Program-made: the position numbers and the translations under genes
Assembly: GCF_001418415.1 (NCBI RefSeq)
Contig: NZ_LIQT01000196.1
Location: 1-47,534 of the forward strand
Origin: Streptomyces hirsutus
Lineage (GTDB): Bacteria > Actinomycetota > Actinomycetes > Streptomycetales > Streptomycetaceae
Length of the DNA: 47,534 nt
Direction: 5' to 3'
Notes under the pieces: model-generated
The model's input: the letters and a program-made list of their open reading frames with translations, nothing else
Told to the model about the DNA's origin: nothing
Databases searched by the model: none
Shown here: in pieces, positions 7,469-15,755 of the stretch
Layout: the number at the start of each line of letters is the position of its first letter
Numbering within the stretch: position 1 is the stretch's first letter

Positions 7469-7645
7469 CTATCTAAGCGCTTGTTCACCTCCCCTGTCAT
7501 CATCACGAGGAACCCCCACGGAGCCCGCGAACAGTGCCGCGCAGGCCAGAAACCGCCGTGCCCCGGGACGCCGCGTGCCGGCCCGGCCGACCCGCCGCAG
7601 GGCCAGGAACGCGGCGCCCGCCGACGAGAGCAGCGTGACGGCCAC
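7469..7645 (-). CDS. Possible small two-helix membrane protein
   Basis: A 58-codon frame starting with GTG just after lutC and stopping before MoxR. It encodes two hydrophobic stretches (VTLLSSAGAAFLALRRV and RRFLACAALFAGSVGV) joined by a basic turn, as expected for a small membrane hairpin with basic residues on the cytoplasmic side. The same frame is open further upstream towards lutC, so the start is uncertain and no good ribosome binding site is visible. It could be a real small protein, a decayed gene end, or chance. Function unknown. Confidence 0.3.
   Translation of the reverse strand: MAVTLLSSAGAAFLALRRVGRAGTRRPGARRFLACAALFAGSVGVPRDDDRGGEQALR
7474..7481. promoter_or_regulatory. Palindrome AAGCGCTT upstream of the MoxR gene
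   Basis: A perfect 8-bp palindrome within CTAAGCGCTTGTTCACC, about 65 bases upstream of the MoxR start. The shape resembles TetR-type operators. No -10/-35 pair could be assigned with confidence around it. Confidence 0.3.
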
Positions 7646-7695
7646 CCCGCCGAGGACGGCGCGACGCGTCCCGGAGGAACCGGAGAGGAGCGGAG

Positions 7696-8370
7696 TCAGT
7701 CGACCAGGACGACCTCCATGACGCGCGGGCCGTGGACGCCCTCCACCCGGTCGAGTTCGATGTCGCTCGTCGCCGAGGGACCGGAGATCCAGGTGAGGGG
7801 ACGCGCCGGGTCGAGGCGTTCGAGGGCGTACGGGACGGAGGGGACGACCTGCGCGGCGCGGACGACACAGATGTGGTGGTCCGGGACGAGGGTGATCCGG
7901 CGGCGGCCCTGGTCGGGGGAGCCGTCGAGGACGATCGTGCCGGTCTCGGCGACGGCGACCGCGCAGGCGGTGACCACGCTGTCGACCCGGTCCAGTTCGT
8001 GCGGGGTGTTCTCCGCCCGGTCCGCGATCCGTCTCACGTCGCTCCCCGCGAGCCAGCTCTCGTCCAGCCCCGGCGGGACGAGGACCGACGAGGAGCCGCG
8101 CGAGACCAGGAGCCCGGCGACGACCTCGACCAGGTGGCCGGCGTCGGTGCGGTGGACGACCGCCCGGTAGTCGGCGAGGTTCCCGGCGAGGAGGTCCAGC
8201 GTCTGCGCGGGGGTGCGGTCACCGTGCTCACGCAGGTAGTCGCGGGTGACCGCCCGCTCGTAGGGGGGGTACCTCCCGGGCCGTTCAGGCGCGGGGGGAG
8301 TCTCGTCGCCGCGCGGGACGTCGGCGAGGGCGCGCCGCACCCGGCCCAGGATCCGTTCCCTGCTGCTCAC
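7696..8370 (-). CDS. lutC: L-lactate utilization protein LutC
   Basis: A 224-residue LUD-domain protein (YkgG/LutC). It begins MSSRERILGRVRRAL and carries the family motifs VAVAETGTIVLDGSPDQGRRRITLVPDHHICVV and PLTWISGPSATSDIELDRVEGVHGPR. LutC is the third component of the LutABC L-lactate oxidising system described in Bacillus subtilis, which sends electrons from L-lactate through LutB iron-sulfur centres while forming pyruvate. Its GTG start overlaps the lutB stop (GTGA), so the three genes form one operon. Its place directly after rhamnose catabolic genes makes sense because rhamnose cleavage yields lactaldehyde and then L-lactate. Confidence 0.9.
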   Translation of the reverse strand: MSSRERILGRVRRALADVPRGDETPPAPERPGRYPPYERAVTRDYLREHGDRTPAQTLDLLAGNLADYRAVVHRTDAGHLVEVVAGLLVSRGSSSVLVPPGLDESWLAGSDVRRIADRAENTPHELDRVDSVVTACAVAVAETGTIVLDGSPDQGRRRITLVPDHHICVVRAAQVVPSVPYALERLDPARPLTWISGPSATSDIELDRVEGVHGPRVMEVVLVD

Positions 8371-9923
8371 CGGTCACCACCCTTGTCCTCGGCTTTGTCC
8401 GCGGCACTGTCCTTCGCCGGCGTCCCGGCACCGGGCGTCGTCCTCGGCAGGGCGGGGCCGCCCTTGCCGTGTGTGCGCTGCCACCAGTCGCGGAAGGGCT
8501 CCGCGGGCACCGCCGGAAGGTCCCGGGTGCCGCTCCACGCCCGGCCGGGGCCCGGCAGGGTGCGCGGATGGAGGCGCCGGGTGCGGGAGGCGAGGCGCTG
8601 GCCGGTGCGCAGCGCGCCCGGGTGGGAGAACGCCCAGCGGGCCGCGCGCATCGCGGCGCGCTCGGCGGCGTGCCCCTTCGCGGGCTGGAGCACGACCTTG
8701 TTGCCGCCCCGGACGACCTGGCCGCCCTCCACGATCCGTTCCCGCAGATGCACCAGCACCTCGGGGATGTCGATGGCCACCGGGCACACCTCGTAGCAGG
8801 CCCCGCACAGCGACGAGGCGTACGGCAGGGAGGCGTCGATCTCGCTTGCCGTACCCCGTAGTTGAGGGCTGAGGATGGCGCCGATCGGGCCCGGGTAGAC
8901 GGAGCCGTAGGCGTGGCCGCCGGCCCGCTCGTAGACCGGGCAGACGTTCAGGCACGCCGAGCAGCGGATGCAGCGCAGCGCCTGGCGGCCGACCTCGTCG
9001 GCGAGCGTGTCGGTGCGGCCGTTGTCCAGCAGGACGAGGTGGAAGGCGCGCGGGCCGTCCTCGTCGGCGGTGCCGGTCCAGGTGGACGTGTACGGGTTCA
9101 TGCGCTCGGCGGTCGAGGAACGCGGGAGGGTCTGCAGGAACACCTCCAGGTCCTGCCAGGTCGGGATGATCTTCTCGATGCCGACGACCGAGATCAGCGT
9201 CTCCGGCAGGGTCAGGCACATCCGCCCGTTGCCCTCGGACTCCACCACCACCAGCGTGCCGGTCTCGGCGACCATGAAGTTGGCCCCGGAGATGCCGACC
9301 TTGGCGCGCAGGAACTTCTCCCGCAGGTGCAACCGCGCGGCTTCGGCGAGTTCGGCGGGCGTGTCGGTGAGGCCCTCGGGCGCCGGGCGGCCCCAGCCGC
9401 TCATCTCACGGGCGAAGATGTCCCGGATCTCCCCGCGGTTGCGGTGGATCGCGGGGACGAGGATGTGCGAGGGCCGGTCCTTGCCCAACTGCACGATCAG
9501 CTCGGCCAGATCGGTCTCGTAGGCGCGGATGCCCGCCGCCTCGAGGGCCTCGTTGAGCTCGATCTCCTGCGTGGCCATCGACTTGACCTTGACGACCTCC
9601 GACTCGCCCGTCTCCTTGACGAGTCCGGTCACGATCCGGTTGGCCTCGGCGGCGTCGGCGGCCCAGTGGACCGTGCCGCCCGCGGCCGTCACCGACTCCT
9701 CCAACTGCACGAGGTAGTGGTCCAGGTGACGGAGCGTGTGGTCCTTGATCTGCTTGCCGGCCTCCCGCAGCTGTGCCCAGTCCGACACCTCGGCGACGGC
9801 CTTCGCCCGTTTGGCCCGGATGGTGTGCGTGGCGTGCCGGAGGTTGCCGCGCAGGGTGGCGTCGCGCACCGCCTCCCGCGCGGCCCGGGGAAAGGCCGGC
9901 ATTCCGACGAACGTTCCGCTCAT
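8367..9923 (-). CDS. lutB: L-lactate utilization iron-sulfur protein LutB
   Basis: A 518-residue protein with an N-terminal LUD domain (about 50-300; EVVKVKSMATQEIELNEAL and GISGANFMVAETGTLVVVESEGN), then a ferredoxin-like region with CIRCSACLNVCP and CGACYEVCP, eight cysteines for two 4Fe-4S clusters, and a C-terminal DUF3390-like helical region. It is the electron-transfer core of the LutABC complex on the cytoplasmic side. The last 30 residues are charged and low-complexity. The ATG at 9923 overlaps the lutA stop (ATGA). The longer open frame upstream encodes only shadow sequence of lutA. Confidence 0.92.
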   Translation of the reverse strand: MSGTFVGMPAFPRAAREAVRDATLRGNLRHATHTIRAKRAKAVAEVSDWAQLREAGKQIKDHTLRHLDHYLVQLEESVTAAGGTVHWAADAAEANRIVTGLVKETGESEVVKVKSMATQEIELNEALEAAGIRAYETDLAELIVQLGKDRPSHILVPAIHRNRGEIRDIFAREMSGWGRPAPEGLTDTPAELAEAARLHLREKFLRAKVGISGANFMVAETGTLVVVESEGNGRMCLTLPETLISVVGIEKIIPTWQDLEVFLQTLPRSSTAERMNPYTSTWTGTADEDGPRAFHLVLLDNGRTDTLADEVGRQALRCIRCSACLNVCPVYERAGGHAYGSVYPGPIGAILSPQLRGTASEIDASLPYASSLCGACYEVCPVAIDIPEVLVHLRERIVEGGQVVRGGNKVVLQPAKGHAAERAAMRAARWAFSHPGALRTGQRLASRTRRLHPRTLPGPGRAWSGTRDLPAVPAEPFRDWWQRTHGKGGPALPRTTPGAGTPAKDSAADKAEDKGGDR

Positions 9924-10678
9924 ACGGCCGCCGCCTCCTCTTCCGTGCGCGCCAGGATCTCCGCGAGGTGCACCGGCCGCATGCCGGTCCGCAGCCTGGT
10001 CATCGTCCCCCCGATGTGCATCAGGCACGAGTTGTCCGCCGCGCACAGCACCTCGGCGCCCGTCGACTCGGCGTTGCGCACCTTGTCGGCGCCCATCGCC
10101 GCGGAGACGTCGGGGTTCTTCAGTGCGAACGTGCCGCCGAAGCCGCAGCACTCGTCGGCCCCCGGCAGTTCGACCAGCTCCAGCCCCTTCACCGCCTCGA
10201 GGAGACGCCGGGGCCGGTCGCCGAGTCCCAGGGAACGCAGCCCGTGGCAGGTCGGGTGGTAGGTCACCGTGTGCGGGTAGTACGCGCCGACGTCCGTCAC
10301 CCCCAGGATGTCCACCAGGAACTCGGTGAGTTCGTACGTCTTCGGCACCACCGGCGCCAGCGTGGCCGCGAGGCCGCCCCCGCGTCCCTCCGCACGGGCC
10401 CGCTCGCCCATCCGCGGATACAGCTCCCGCACCATCGCCCCGCACGACCCGGAGGGCGTCACGATCGCCTCGTAGTCCCCGAAGACCTCGGAGAAACGCC
10501 GGGCCATCGGCTCGGCCTCGTGCCGGTACCCGGTGTTGTAGTGCGCCTGCCCGCAGCAGGTCTGCGCCATCGGGAAGTCGACCTCGACGCCGAGCCTGGT
10601 CAGCAGCTTCACCACCGCGCGCCCGGTGTCGGGATAGAGCGTGTCGTTGACGCAGGTCAGGAACAGGGCGACACGCAT
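9920..10678 (-). CDS. lutA: L-lactate utilization protein LutA
   Basis: A 252-residue protein of two cysteine-rich (CCG) domains: MAQTCCGQAHYNTG in the first half and GADECCGFGGTFALKNPD in the second, as in glycolate oxidase GlcF and heterodisulfide reductase HdrB subunits. These domains bind a [4Fe-4S]-type centre and form the catalytic or electron-accepting part of LutABC. The ATG at 10678 was chosen because AAGGAG lies 6 bases upstream; an ATG 8 codons earlier has no such site. The 124 bases separating it from rhaB may hold its own promoter, but no rhamnose-type operator is present there. Confidence 0.92.
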   Translation of the reverse strand: MRVALFLTCVNDTLYPDTGRAVVKLLTRLGVEVDFPMAQTCCGQAHYNTGYRHEAEPMARRFSEVFGDYEAIVTPSGSCGAMVRELYPRMGERARAEGRGGGLAATLAPVVPKTYELTEFLVDILGVTDVGAYYPHTVTYHPTCHGLRSLGLGDRPRRLLEAVKGLELVELPGADECCGFGGTFALKNPDVSAAMGADKVRNAESTGAEVLCAADNSCLMHIGGTMTRLRTGMRPVHLAEILARTEEEAAAV

Positions 10679-10802
10679 CGCGGCTCCTTGTGGATCGAAC
10701 ATCGGGTGAGTGCAGGGTAGTGCGCGGTCGCTCGCGCGGGGAGACCCCCGAGGGGGCCGTGGCCCGTCCGGCGGATCCGGGGGGGTCCGCTCGGGGCAGG
10801 CC

Positions 10803-12251
10803 CTACGTGAGCCGGGCCTGTGCGGCCTCCCACCGCCGCGTGCCGCCGCGCGGTTCGTACCGGGTCAGCGGCTGGGTACGGGTGAGCAGGCGCCGCATCC
10901 CGGCCAGGTCGCCGGCCGGCCCGTGCGCACGGGCCTGCACGAGGACGTTGCCCAGCGCGGCCGCCTCGGTCGGGCCGGCCACCACCGGCAGCCCGCAGGC
11001 GTCCGCGGTCAGCTGGCACAGCAGGGCGTTGCGGGTGCCGCCGCCCACGATGTGCACGACGTCGACCGCCCGCCCGGCGAGCCGCTGGGCGTCCCCGACG
11101 GCCCTGCGGTGCGCGAGCGCGAGCGAGTCGAGGATGCAGCGGGTGATCTCGGCGGGGGAACCGGGCACCGGCTGCCCCGAGGTCCGGCAGGCCTCGGCGA
11201 TCCGCTCCGGCATCCGCCCCGGCGCCAGGAACGCCGCGTCCCCGGCGTCCACCACCGACCGCAGCGCGGGCACCTTCGCCGCCTCCAGCAGCAGCGCCCC
11301 CAGGGCGTCCGGTCCGCCCCAGGCCCGTACGCACTCCTGGAGCAGCCACAGGCCCATGATGTTGCGCAGGTACCGGACCGTTCCGTCCAGCCCCAGCTCG
11401 TTGGTGAAGTTGGCGGCGCGGCTCTCCTCGGTCAGGACCGGAGCGTCCAGTTCGAGGCCGGCCAGGGACCAGGTGCCGGTGCAGATGTAGGCGAACCGCT
11501 CGCCGGTGGCGGGGACGGCGGCCACCGCGGACGCCGTGTCGTGCGAGCCGACCGCCGTCACCGCGACGGGCCCGGCCAGACCGGTCTCCTCCAGCACCTC
11601 GGGCCGCAGCTCCCCGGCCGGGTCCCCGGGGTGCCGCAGCGGTGCGAAGAGGGAGAGGTCGATGCCGAGGCGCTCGGCGACGCCGTGGGACCAGTCGCGG
11701 GTGCGCGGGTCGATCAACTGCGTGGTCGAGGCGTTGGTCAGCTCCGTGCCCTGCTCACCGGTGAGCCAGTACGTCAGCAGGTCCGGGATCAGCAGCAGCC
11801 GTCTGGCCTGCGCCAGTTGGGCTGTGCCACGGGCCGCCGTCAACTGGTACAGCGTGTTGAACGGCGCGTACTGCAGACCGGTCGCCGCGTACAGCTCCCC
11901 GGCGGGGACGCTCGCCCACACCTTCTCCGCGACCCCCTCCGTACGGCGGTCACGGTAGTGCACCGGGTTGCCCAGCAGTGCCCCGTCCGCGTCCAGCAGA
12001 CCGTAGTCCACGGCCCAGCCGTCGACACCGACGGACACGAGCCCGTCGCCCGCCTCCCGCAGCCCCTCCAGCACTCCGGCGTACAGTCCGAGCACGTCCC
12101 AGCGCAGCCCCTCGGGCACCCGCACCGGCCGGTTCGCGAAGCGGTGGACCTCGGTCAGCTCCAGACTGTCGGGGCCCACGCGGCCGACCATGACGCGCCC
12201 GCTGGACGCGCCGAGGTCGACCGCCGCGTACGGCCGCGCACCGGCGTTCAT
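10803..12251 (-). CDS. rhaB: Rhamnulokinase
   Basis: A 482-residue FGGY-family sugar kinase that phosphorylates L-rhamnulose to L-rhamnulose-1-phosphate. The N-terminal ATPase-fold motif is AAVDLGASSGRVMVG, the sugar-binding segment is VSVGVDGWAVDYGLLD, and the C-terminal nucleotide-binding motif is VVHIVGGGTRNALLCQLTAD followed by PTEAAALGN. The length matches RhaB. The ATG overlaps the stop of the aldolase gene (ATGA), giving the order rhaI, rhaD fusion, rhaB on the minus strand under the divergent LacI-operator promoter at 15600-15690. Confidence 0.93.
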   Translation of the reverse strand: MNAGARPYAAVDLGASSGRVMVGRVGPDSLELTEVHRFANRPVRVPEGLRWDVLGLYAGVLEGLREAGDGLVSVGVDGWAVDYGLLDADGALLGNPVHYRDRRTEGVAEKVWASVPAGELYAATGLQYAPFNTLYQLTAARGTAQLAQARRLLLIPDLLTYWLTGEQGTELTNASTTQLIDPRTRDWSHGVAERLGIDLSLFAPLRHPGDPAGELRPEVLEETGLAGPVAVTAVGSHDTASAVAAVPATGERFAYICTGTWSLAGLELDAPVLTEESRAANFTNELGLDGTVRYLRNIMGLWLLQECVRAWGGPDALGALLLEAAKVPALRSVVDAGDAAFLAPGRMPERIAEACRTSGQPVPGSPAEITRCILDSLALAHRRAVGDAQRLAGRAVDVVHIVGGGTRNALLCQLTADACGLPVVAGPTEAAALGNVLVQARAHGPAGDLAGMRRLLTRTQPLTRYEPRGGTRRWEAAQARLT

Positions 12252-14287
12252 CGTAGGAACGCGGCGGCGACGCCGGCGTCGACCGGGACGTGCAGGCCGG
12301 TGGTGTGGGTGAGGTCACCGCCGGTCAGCGCGAAGACGGCGGCCGCGACATGGTCGGGCAGCACCTCCCGCTTCAGCAGCGTGCGCTGCGCGTAGAACTC
12401 GCCCAGCTTCTCCTCCGGCACCCCGTACACCGCCGCCCGCTGCGCACCCCACCCGCCGGCGAAGATGCCCGAGCCGCGCACCACACCGTCCGGGTTGACG
12501 CCGTTGACCCGGATGCCGTGCTCACCCAACTCGGCTGCGAGAAGCCGTACCTGATGGGCCTGGTCGGCCTTGGCGGCCGAGTAGGCGATGTTGTTCGGAC
12601 CGGCGAACACCGCGTTCTTGGACGCGATGTAGACGAGGTCGCCGCCCAGTCGCTGCGCGATCATCACGCGGGCCGCCTCGCGGGAGACGAGGAAGGAACC
12701 GCGGGCCATGATGTCGTGCTGGAGGTCCCAGTCCTTCGCGGACGTCTCCAGGAGCGGCTTGGAGATCGAGATCCCGGCGTTGTTCACCACCAGGTCGACC
12801 CCGCCGAACGCGAGCACCGCCGCCCGGAACGCCTCCTCGATCTGCTCCTCCGACGTCACGTCCGCTCTCACCGCGACGGCCTTGTCCGGACCGCCCAGTT
12901 CCTCGGCGACCGCGGCCGCGTTGTCCCCGTTCAGGTCCGCCACGACGACACAGGCGCCCTCGGCCGCCAGCCGCCGCGCGATCGCCTTCCCGATCCCGCT
13001 TCCGGCCCCGGTGACCAGCGCCACCCGGGTGGCGAGCGGCTTCGGCTCCGGCATCCGCCGGAGCTTCGCCTCCTCCAGGGCCCAGTACTCGATGCGGAAC
13101 TTCTCCGACTCCTCGATCGGCGCGTACGTCGAGACCGCCTCGGCACCGCGCATCACGTTGATCGCGTTGACGTAGAACTCGCCGGCCACGCGCGCGGTCT
13201 GCTTGTCCTTGCCGAAGCTGAACATGCCCACGCCCGGCACCAGCACGATCGCCGGGTCGGCGCCGCGCATGGCGGGGGAGTCGGGCGTGGCGTGGGCCGC
13301 GTAGTAGGCGGCGTACTCCTCGCGGTAGGCGGCGTGCAGCTCCTCCAGCCGGGCCACGGCCTCGTCCGTCGGGACCGACGGCGGCAGGTCGAGGACGAGC
13401 GGCCGGACCTTGGTGCGCAGGAAGTGGTCCGGGCAGGAGGTGCCGAGCGCGGCCAGCCGGGGGTGCTCGGCGCGGGCCAGGAAGTCCAGTACGGCCTCGG
13501 AGTCGTCGAAGTGCCCGACCTGCGGCCGGTCCTGCGAGGCGACGGCCCGCACGTACGGTGCGAGAGCCGCCGCCCGCTCCCGGCGCTCGGCCTCGGGCAG
13601 CGGCTCGTACCCGTCGAGCACCGGCCCGAACGGCTCCGGCCGGCCCCGCTCGGCGAGGAACCGCTCGGCGGTGCGGATGATGTGCAGCGAGTTGCGCTCG
13701 CACTCCTCGGACGTGTCGCCCCACGCCGTGATCCCGTGCCCGCCCAGGACGCACCCGACGGCCCGCGGGTTGGCCTCCTTCACGGCGGCGATGTCCAGAC
13801 CGAGCTGGAAACCGGGCCGTCGCCACGGCACCCATACGACGGTGTCACCGAAACACTCGGCGGTCAGCTTCTCCCCGTCGGCCGCACAGGCGAGCGCGAT
13901 GCCGGAGTCGGGGTGCAGATGGTCCACGTGCGGGGCTTCGACCAGCCCGTGCATCGCCGTGTCGATCGAGGGCGCCGCACCGCCCTTGCCGTGCAGGCAG
14001 TAGTCGAACGCGGCGACCATCTCGTCCTCGCGGTCGACCCCGGGATAGACGTCGGTCAGCGCCCGCAGCCGGTCCAGCCGCAGCACGGCGAGCCCCGCCC
14101 CGGTCAGTGTCCCGAGATCCCCACCGGACCCCTTGACCCACATCAGCTCCACATCACCCCCGGTGACGGGGTCGGTCGCGGTGCCCTTGGCGGAGGTGTT
14201 CCCGCCGGCGTAGTTGGTGTTGCGGGGGTCGGCACCGAGGCGGTGGGAACGGGCGAGGAGGGCGTCGGCTGCGGGGTGGGTAGACAT
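12248..14287 (-). CDS. rhaD: Bifunctional rhamnulose-1-phosphate aldolase/short-chain dehydrogenase
   Basis: A 679-residue fusion. Residues 1 to about 400 are a class II (AraD-like) aldolase with YAGGNTSAKG, the zinc-ligand region HVDHLHPDSGIALAC and the later GGHGITAWGDT. Residues about 425-679 are a short-chain dehydrogenase with the NAD motif VALVTGAGSGIGKA, NNAGIS and catalytic YSAAK. The Bacillus enzyme of this architecture (RhaEW) splits L-rhamnulose-1-phosphate into DHAP and L-lactaldehyde and oxidises the aldehyde to L-lactate; I infer the same here. The presence of lutABC downstream supports this. The ATG at 14287 has no strong ribosome site within the visible 15 bases. Confidence 0.92.
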   Translation of the reverse strand: MSTHPAADALLARSHRLGADPRNTNYAGGNTSAKGTATDPVTGGDVELMWVKGSGGDLGTLTGAGLAVLRLDRLRALTDVYPGVDREDEMVAAFDYCLHGKGGAAPSIDTAMHGLVEAPHVDHLHPDSGIALACAADGEKLTAECFGDTVVWVPWRRPGFQLGLDIAAVKEANPRAVGCVLGGHGITAWGDTSEECERNSLHIIRTAERFLAERGRPEPFGPVLDGYEPLPEAERRERAAALAPYVRAVASQDRPQVGHFDDSEAVLDFLARAEHPRLAALGTSCPDHFLRTKVRPLVLDLPPSVPTDEAVARLEELHAAYREEYAAYYAAHATPDSPAMRGADPAIVLVPGVGMFSFGKDKQTARVAGEFYVNAINVMRGAEAVSTYAPIEESEKFRIEYWALEEAKLRRMPEPKPLATRVALVTGAGSGIGKAIARRLAAEGACVVVADLNGDNAAAVAEELGGPDKAVAVRADVTSEEQIEEAFRAAVLAFGGVDLVVNNAGISISKPLLETSAKDWDLQHDIMARGSFLVSREAARVMIAQRLGGDLVYIASKNAVFAGPNNIAYSAAKADQAHQVRLLAAELGEHGIRVNGVNPDGVVRGSGIFAGGWGAQRAAVYGVPEEKLGEFYAQRTLLKREVLPDHVAAAVFALTGGDLTHTTGLHVPVDAGVAAAFLR

Positions 14288-14320
14288 GAACCTCAGTCCT
14301 TATCCAAGAGACGTAGGGGA

Positions 14321-14400
14321 AAGCGCGCCCCTTCAGGGGCGCGGGGAAGTGCCCATGTGCGGCTACCGCCGCGTGGGCGCGGCCGGCCACATCCGGCCCG
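14321..14400. repeat. Dispersed-type palindromic intergenic element
   Basis: CGCGCCCC (14324-14331) pairs with GGGGCGCG (14336-14343) around TTCA, followed by GGGGAAGTGC and a GC-rich tail. I know a very similar palindrome (GGGGCGCGGGGAACTGCGCG) as an abundant intergenic sequence in Streptomyces genomes. It lies between rhaI and the aldolase gene on one transcript and could tune the relative expression of the two as an mRNA processing or attenuation element. Confidence 0.5.
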
Positions 14401-14432
14401 CGGTCCGCGACGAACAGAAAACGAGCAGCCGC

Positions 14433-15593
14433 CTACGCCCCCCATCCCGCCTGCTCCCCGCCCACCCGCTCCGCGACGATCCTCTCGGCCCACCCGGACC
14501 GCCGGTACGCCCCGACGGGGTCGGGGTCCAGCCCCATCTCCTCGCGGACCTCCCGCAGCAACGGCCGCACATCCGTGTTGTACGCGTCCATCAGCACGGC
14601 GTTGGCACCCAGCACATCGCCGGAGGCCTGCGCAGCGGCCAGCGCCTCCGCATCGACGAGCAGCGCCTTCGCCGTGGCCTCCTGCACGTTCATCACCGAC
14701 CGGATGATCGCCGGGATCTTCGCCTCGATGTTGTGACACTGGTCGAGCATGAACGCGGCCCCGGACGTGAACCCGCCCCCGCGCACCACCTCGTGCATGA
14801 TCCGGAACAGCTGGAACGGGTCGGCGGAACCCACCATCAGGTCGTCGTCGGCGTAGAAGCGCGAGTTGAAGTCGAACCCGCCGAGCCGTTCCTCGCGCAG
14901 CAGTGTCGCGACGATGAACTCGATGTTGGTGCCCGGCGCGTGGTGACCCGTGTCGACGACGACCCGGGCACGCGGCCCGAGCTTCAGGCAGTGCGCGTAC
15001 GCGGTGCCCCAGTCCGGGACGTCCGTCGTGTAGAACGCCGGCTCGAACAACTTGTACTCCAGCAGCATCCGCTGCCCCTCACCGAGCCGCTCGTACACCT
15101 CCGCGAGAGCTTCGGCGAGCCGGTCCTGCCGGGCACGGATGTCGTCCTGGCCGGGATAGTTCGTACCGTCGGCGAACCACAGCTTCAGGTCCGTCGAACC
15201 GGTCGTGTCCATGATGTCGACGCACTCCAGGAGATGGTCCACGGCCTTGCGGCGGACCGCCGCGTCCGGGTGGCAGACACTGCCGAGCCGGTAGGCGTCG
15301 TCCTGGAAGGTGTTGGAGTTGATCGTGCCGAGCCGCACACCGCGGTCCTCGGCGTGCTCGGCCAGCGCGGTGTAGTCGTCGACCTTGTCCCACGGAATGT
15401 GCAGCGCCACCGAGGGCGCCACTCCCGTGAACTCGTGCACCTTGGCCGCGTCGTCCAGCTTCTCCTGCGGGGTGCGGGGCACACCCTGCTGTGCGAACAC
15501 CTTGAAACGGGTCCCCGAATTGGCGTACGCCCACGACGGCGTCTCGACGGCCTGTGTCTTGAGAGCGGCCTTCGCCGCGGCGAGCTCGGTCAC
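14433..15593 (-). CDS. rhaI: L-rhamnose isomerase
   Basis: A 386-residue TIM-barrel isomerase converting L-rhamnose to L-rhamnulose; it resembles the Pseudomonas/Rhizobium RhaI type rather than E. coli RhaA. Metal-ligand and active-site segments are visible in LKLWFADGTNYPGQDD, LLEYKLFEPAFYTTDVPDWG, VVVDTGHHAPGTNIEF and GGFDFNSRFYADDDL. The GTG at 15593 was chosen because AGGAG lies about 8 bases upstream; an ATG 12 codons earlier reads through the promoter. It is the first gene of the minus-strand rhamnose operon and diverges from the transporter operon. Confidence 0.93.
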   Translation of the reverse strand: MTELAAAKAALKTQAVETPSWAYANSGTRFKVFAQQGVPRTPQEKLDDAAKVHEFTGVAPSVALHIPWDKVDDYTALAEHAEDRGVRLGTINSNTFQDDAYRLGSVCHPDAAVRRKAVDHLLECVDIMDTTGSTDLKLWFADGTNYPGQDDIRARQDRLAEALAEVYERLGEGQRMLLEYKLFEPAFYTTDVPDWGTAYAHCLKLGPRARVVVDTGHHAPGTNIEFIVATLLREERLGGFDFNSRFYADDDLMVGSADPFQLFRIMHEVVRGGGFTSGAAFMLDQCHNIEAKIPAIIRSVMNVQEATAKALLVDAEALAAAQASGDVLGANAVLMDAYNTDVRPLLREVREEMGLDPDPVGAYRRSGWAERIVAERVGGEQAGWGA

Positions 15594-15633
15594 GTCAGGG
15601 CTCCTGTGACATCGGGTCCTATCGACCACGGAG

Positions 15634-15681
15634 TGAAACGATTCAGGACGGGAAACTATGGTGCCCCCGAAGGGGTGTCAA
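15634..15681 (-). promoter_or_regulatory. rhaI promoter with LacI-type operator
   Basis: On the minus strand a TTGACA (plus 15676-15681) is followed after 17 bases by TAGTTT (plus 15653-15658). Just downstream, where transcription would start, lies TGAAACGATTCA (15634-15645), a near-palindrome of the LacI-family type. Binding there would block the promoter. The TTGACA sits in the 6-bp hairpin AGGGGT-GTCA-ACCCCT (15671-15686). Confidence 0.65.
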
Positions 15682-15729
15682 CCCCTCCGGCCAAGACCGC
15701 CCTTCGTGACCAGGGCGTGATCCGAAGCT

Positions 15730-15746
15730 GTCGAAACTTTTTCGAC
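15730..15746. promoter_or_regulatory. Perfect 17-bp palindrome between the divergent rhamnose promoters
   Basis: GTCGAAA (15730-15736) and TTTCGAC (15740-15746) are separated by CTT. It lies upstream of both promoters' -35 elements and has a different consensus from the two TGAAAC operators, so a second protein, perhaps an activator, may bind here. That is inference. Confidence 0.5.
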
Positions 15747-15755
15747 CGGGACCCA

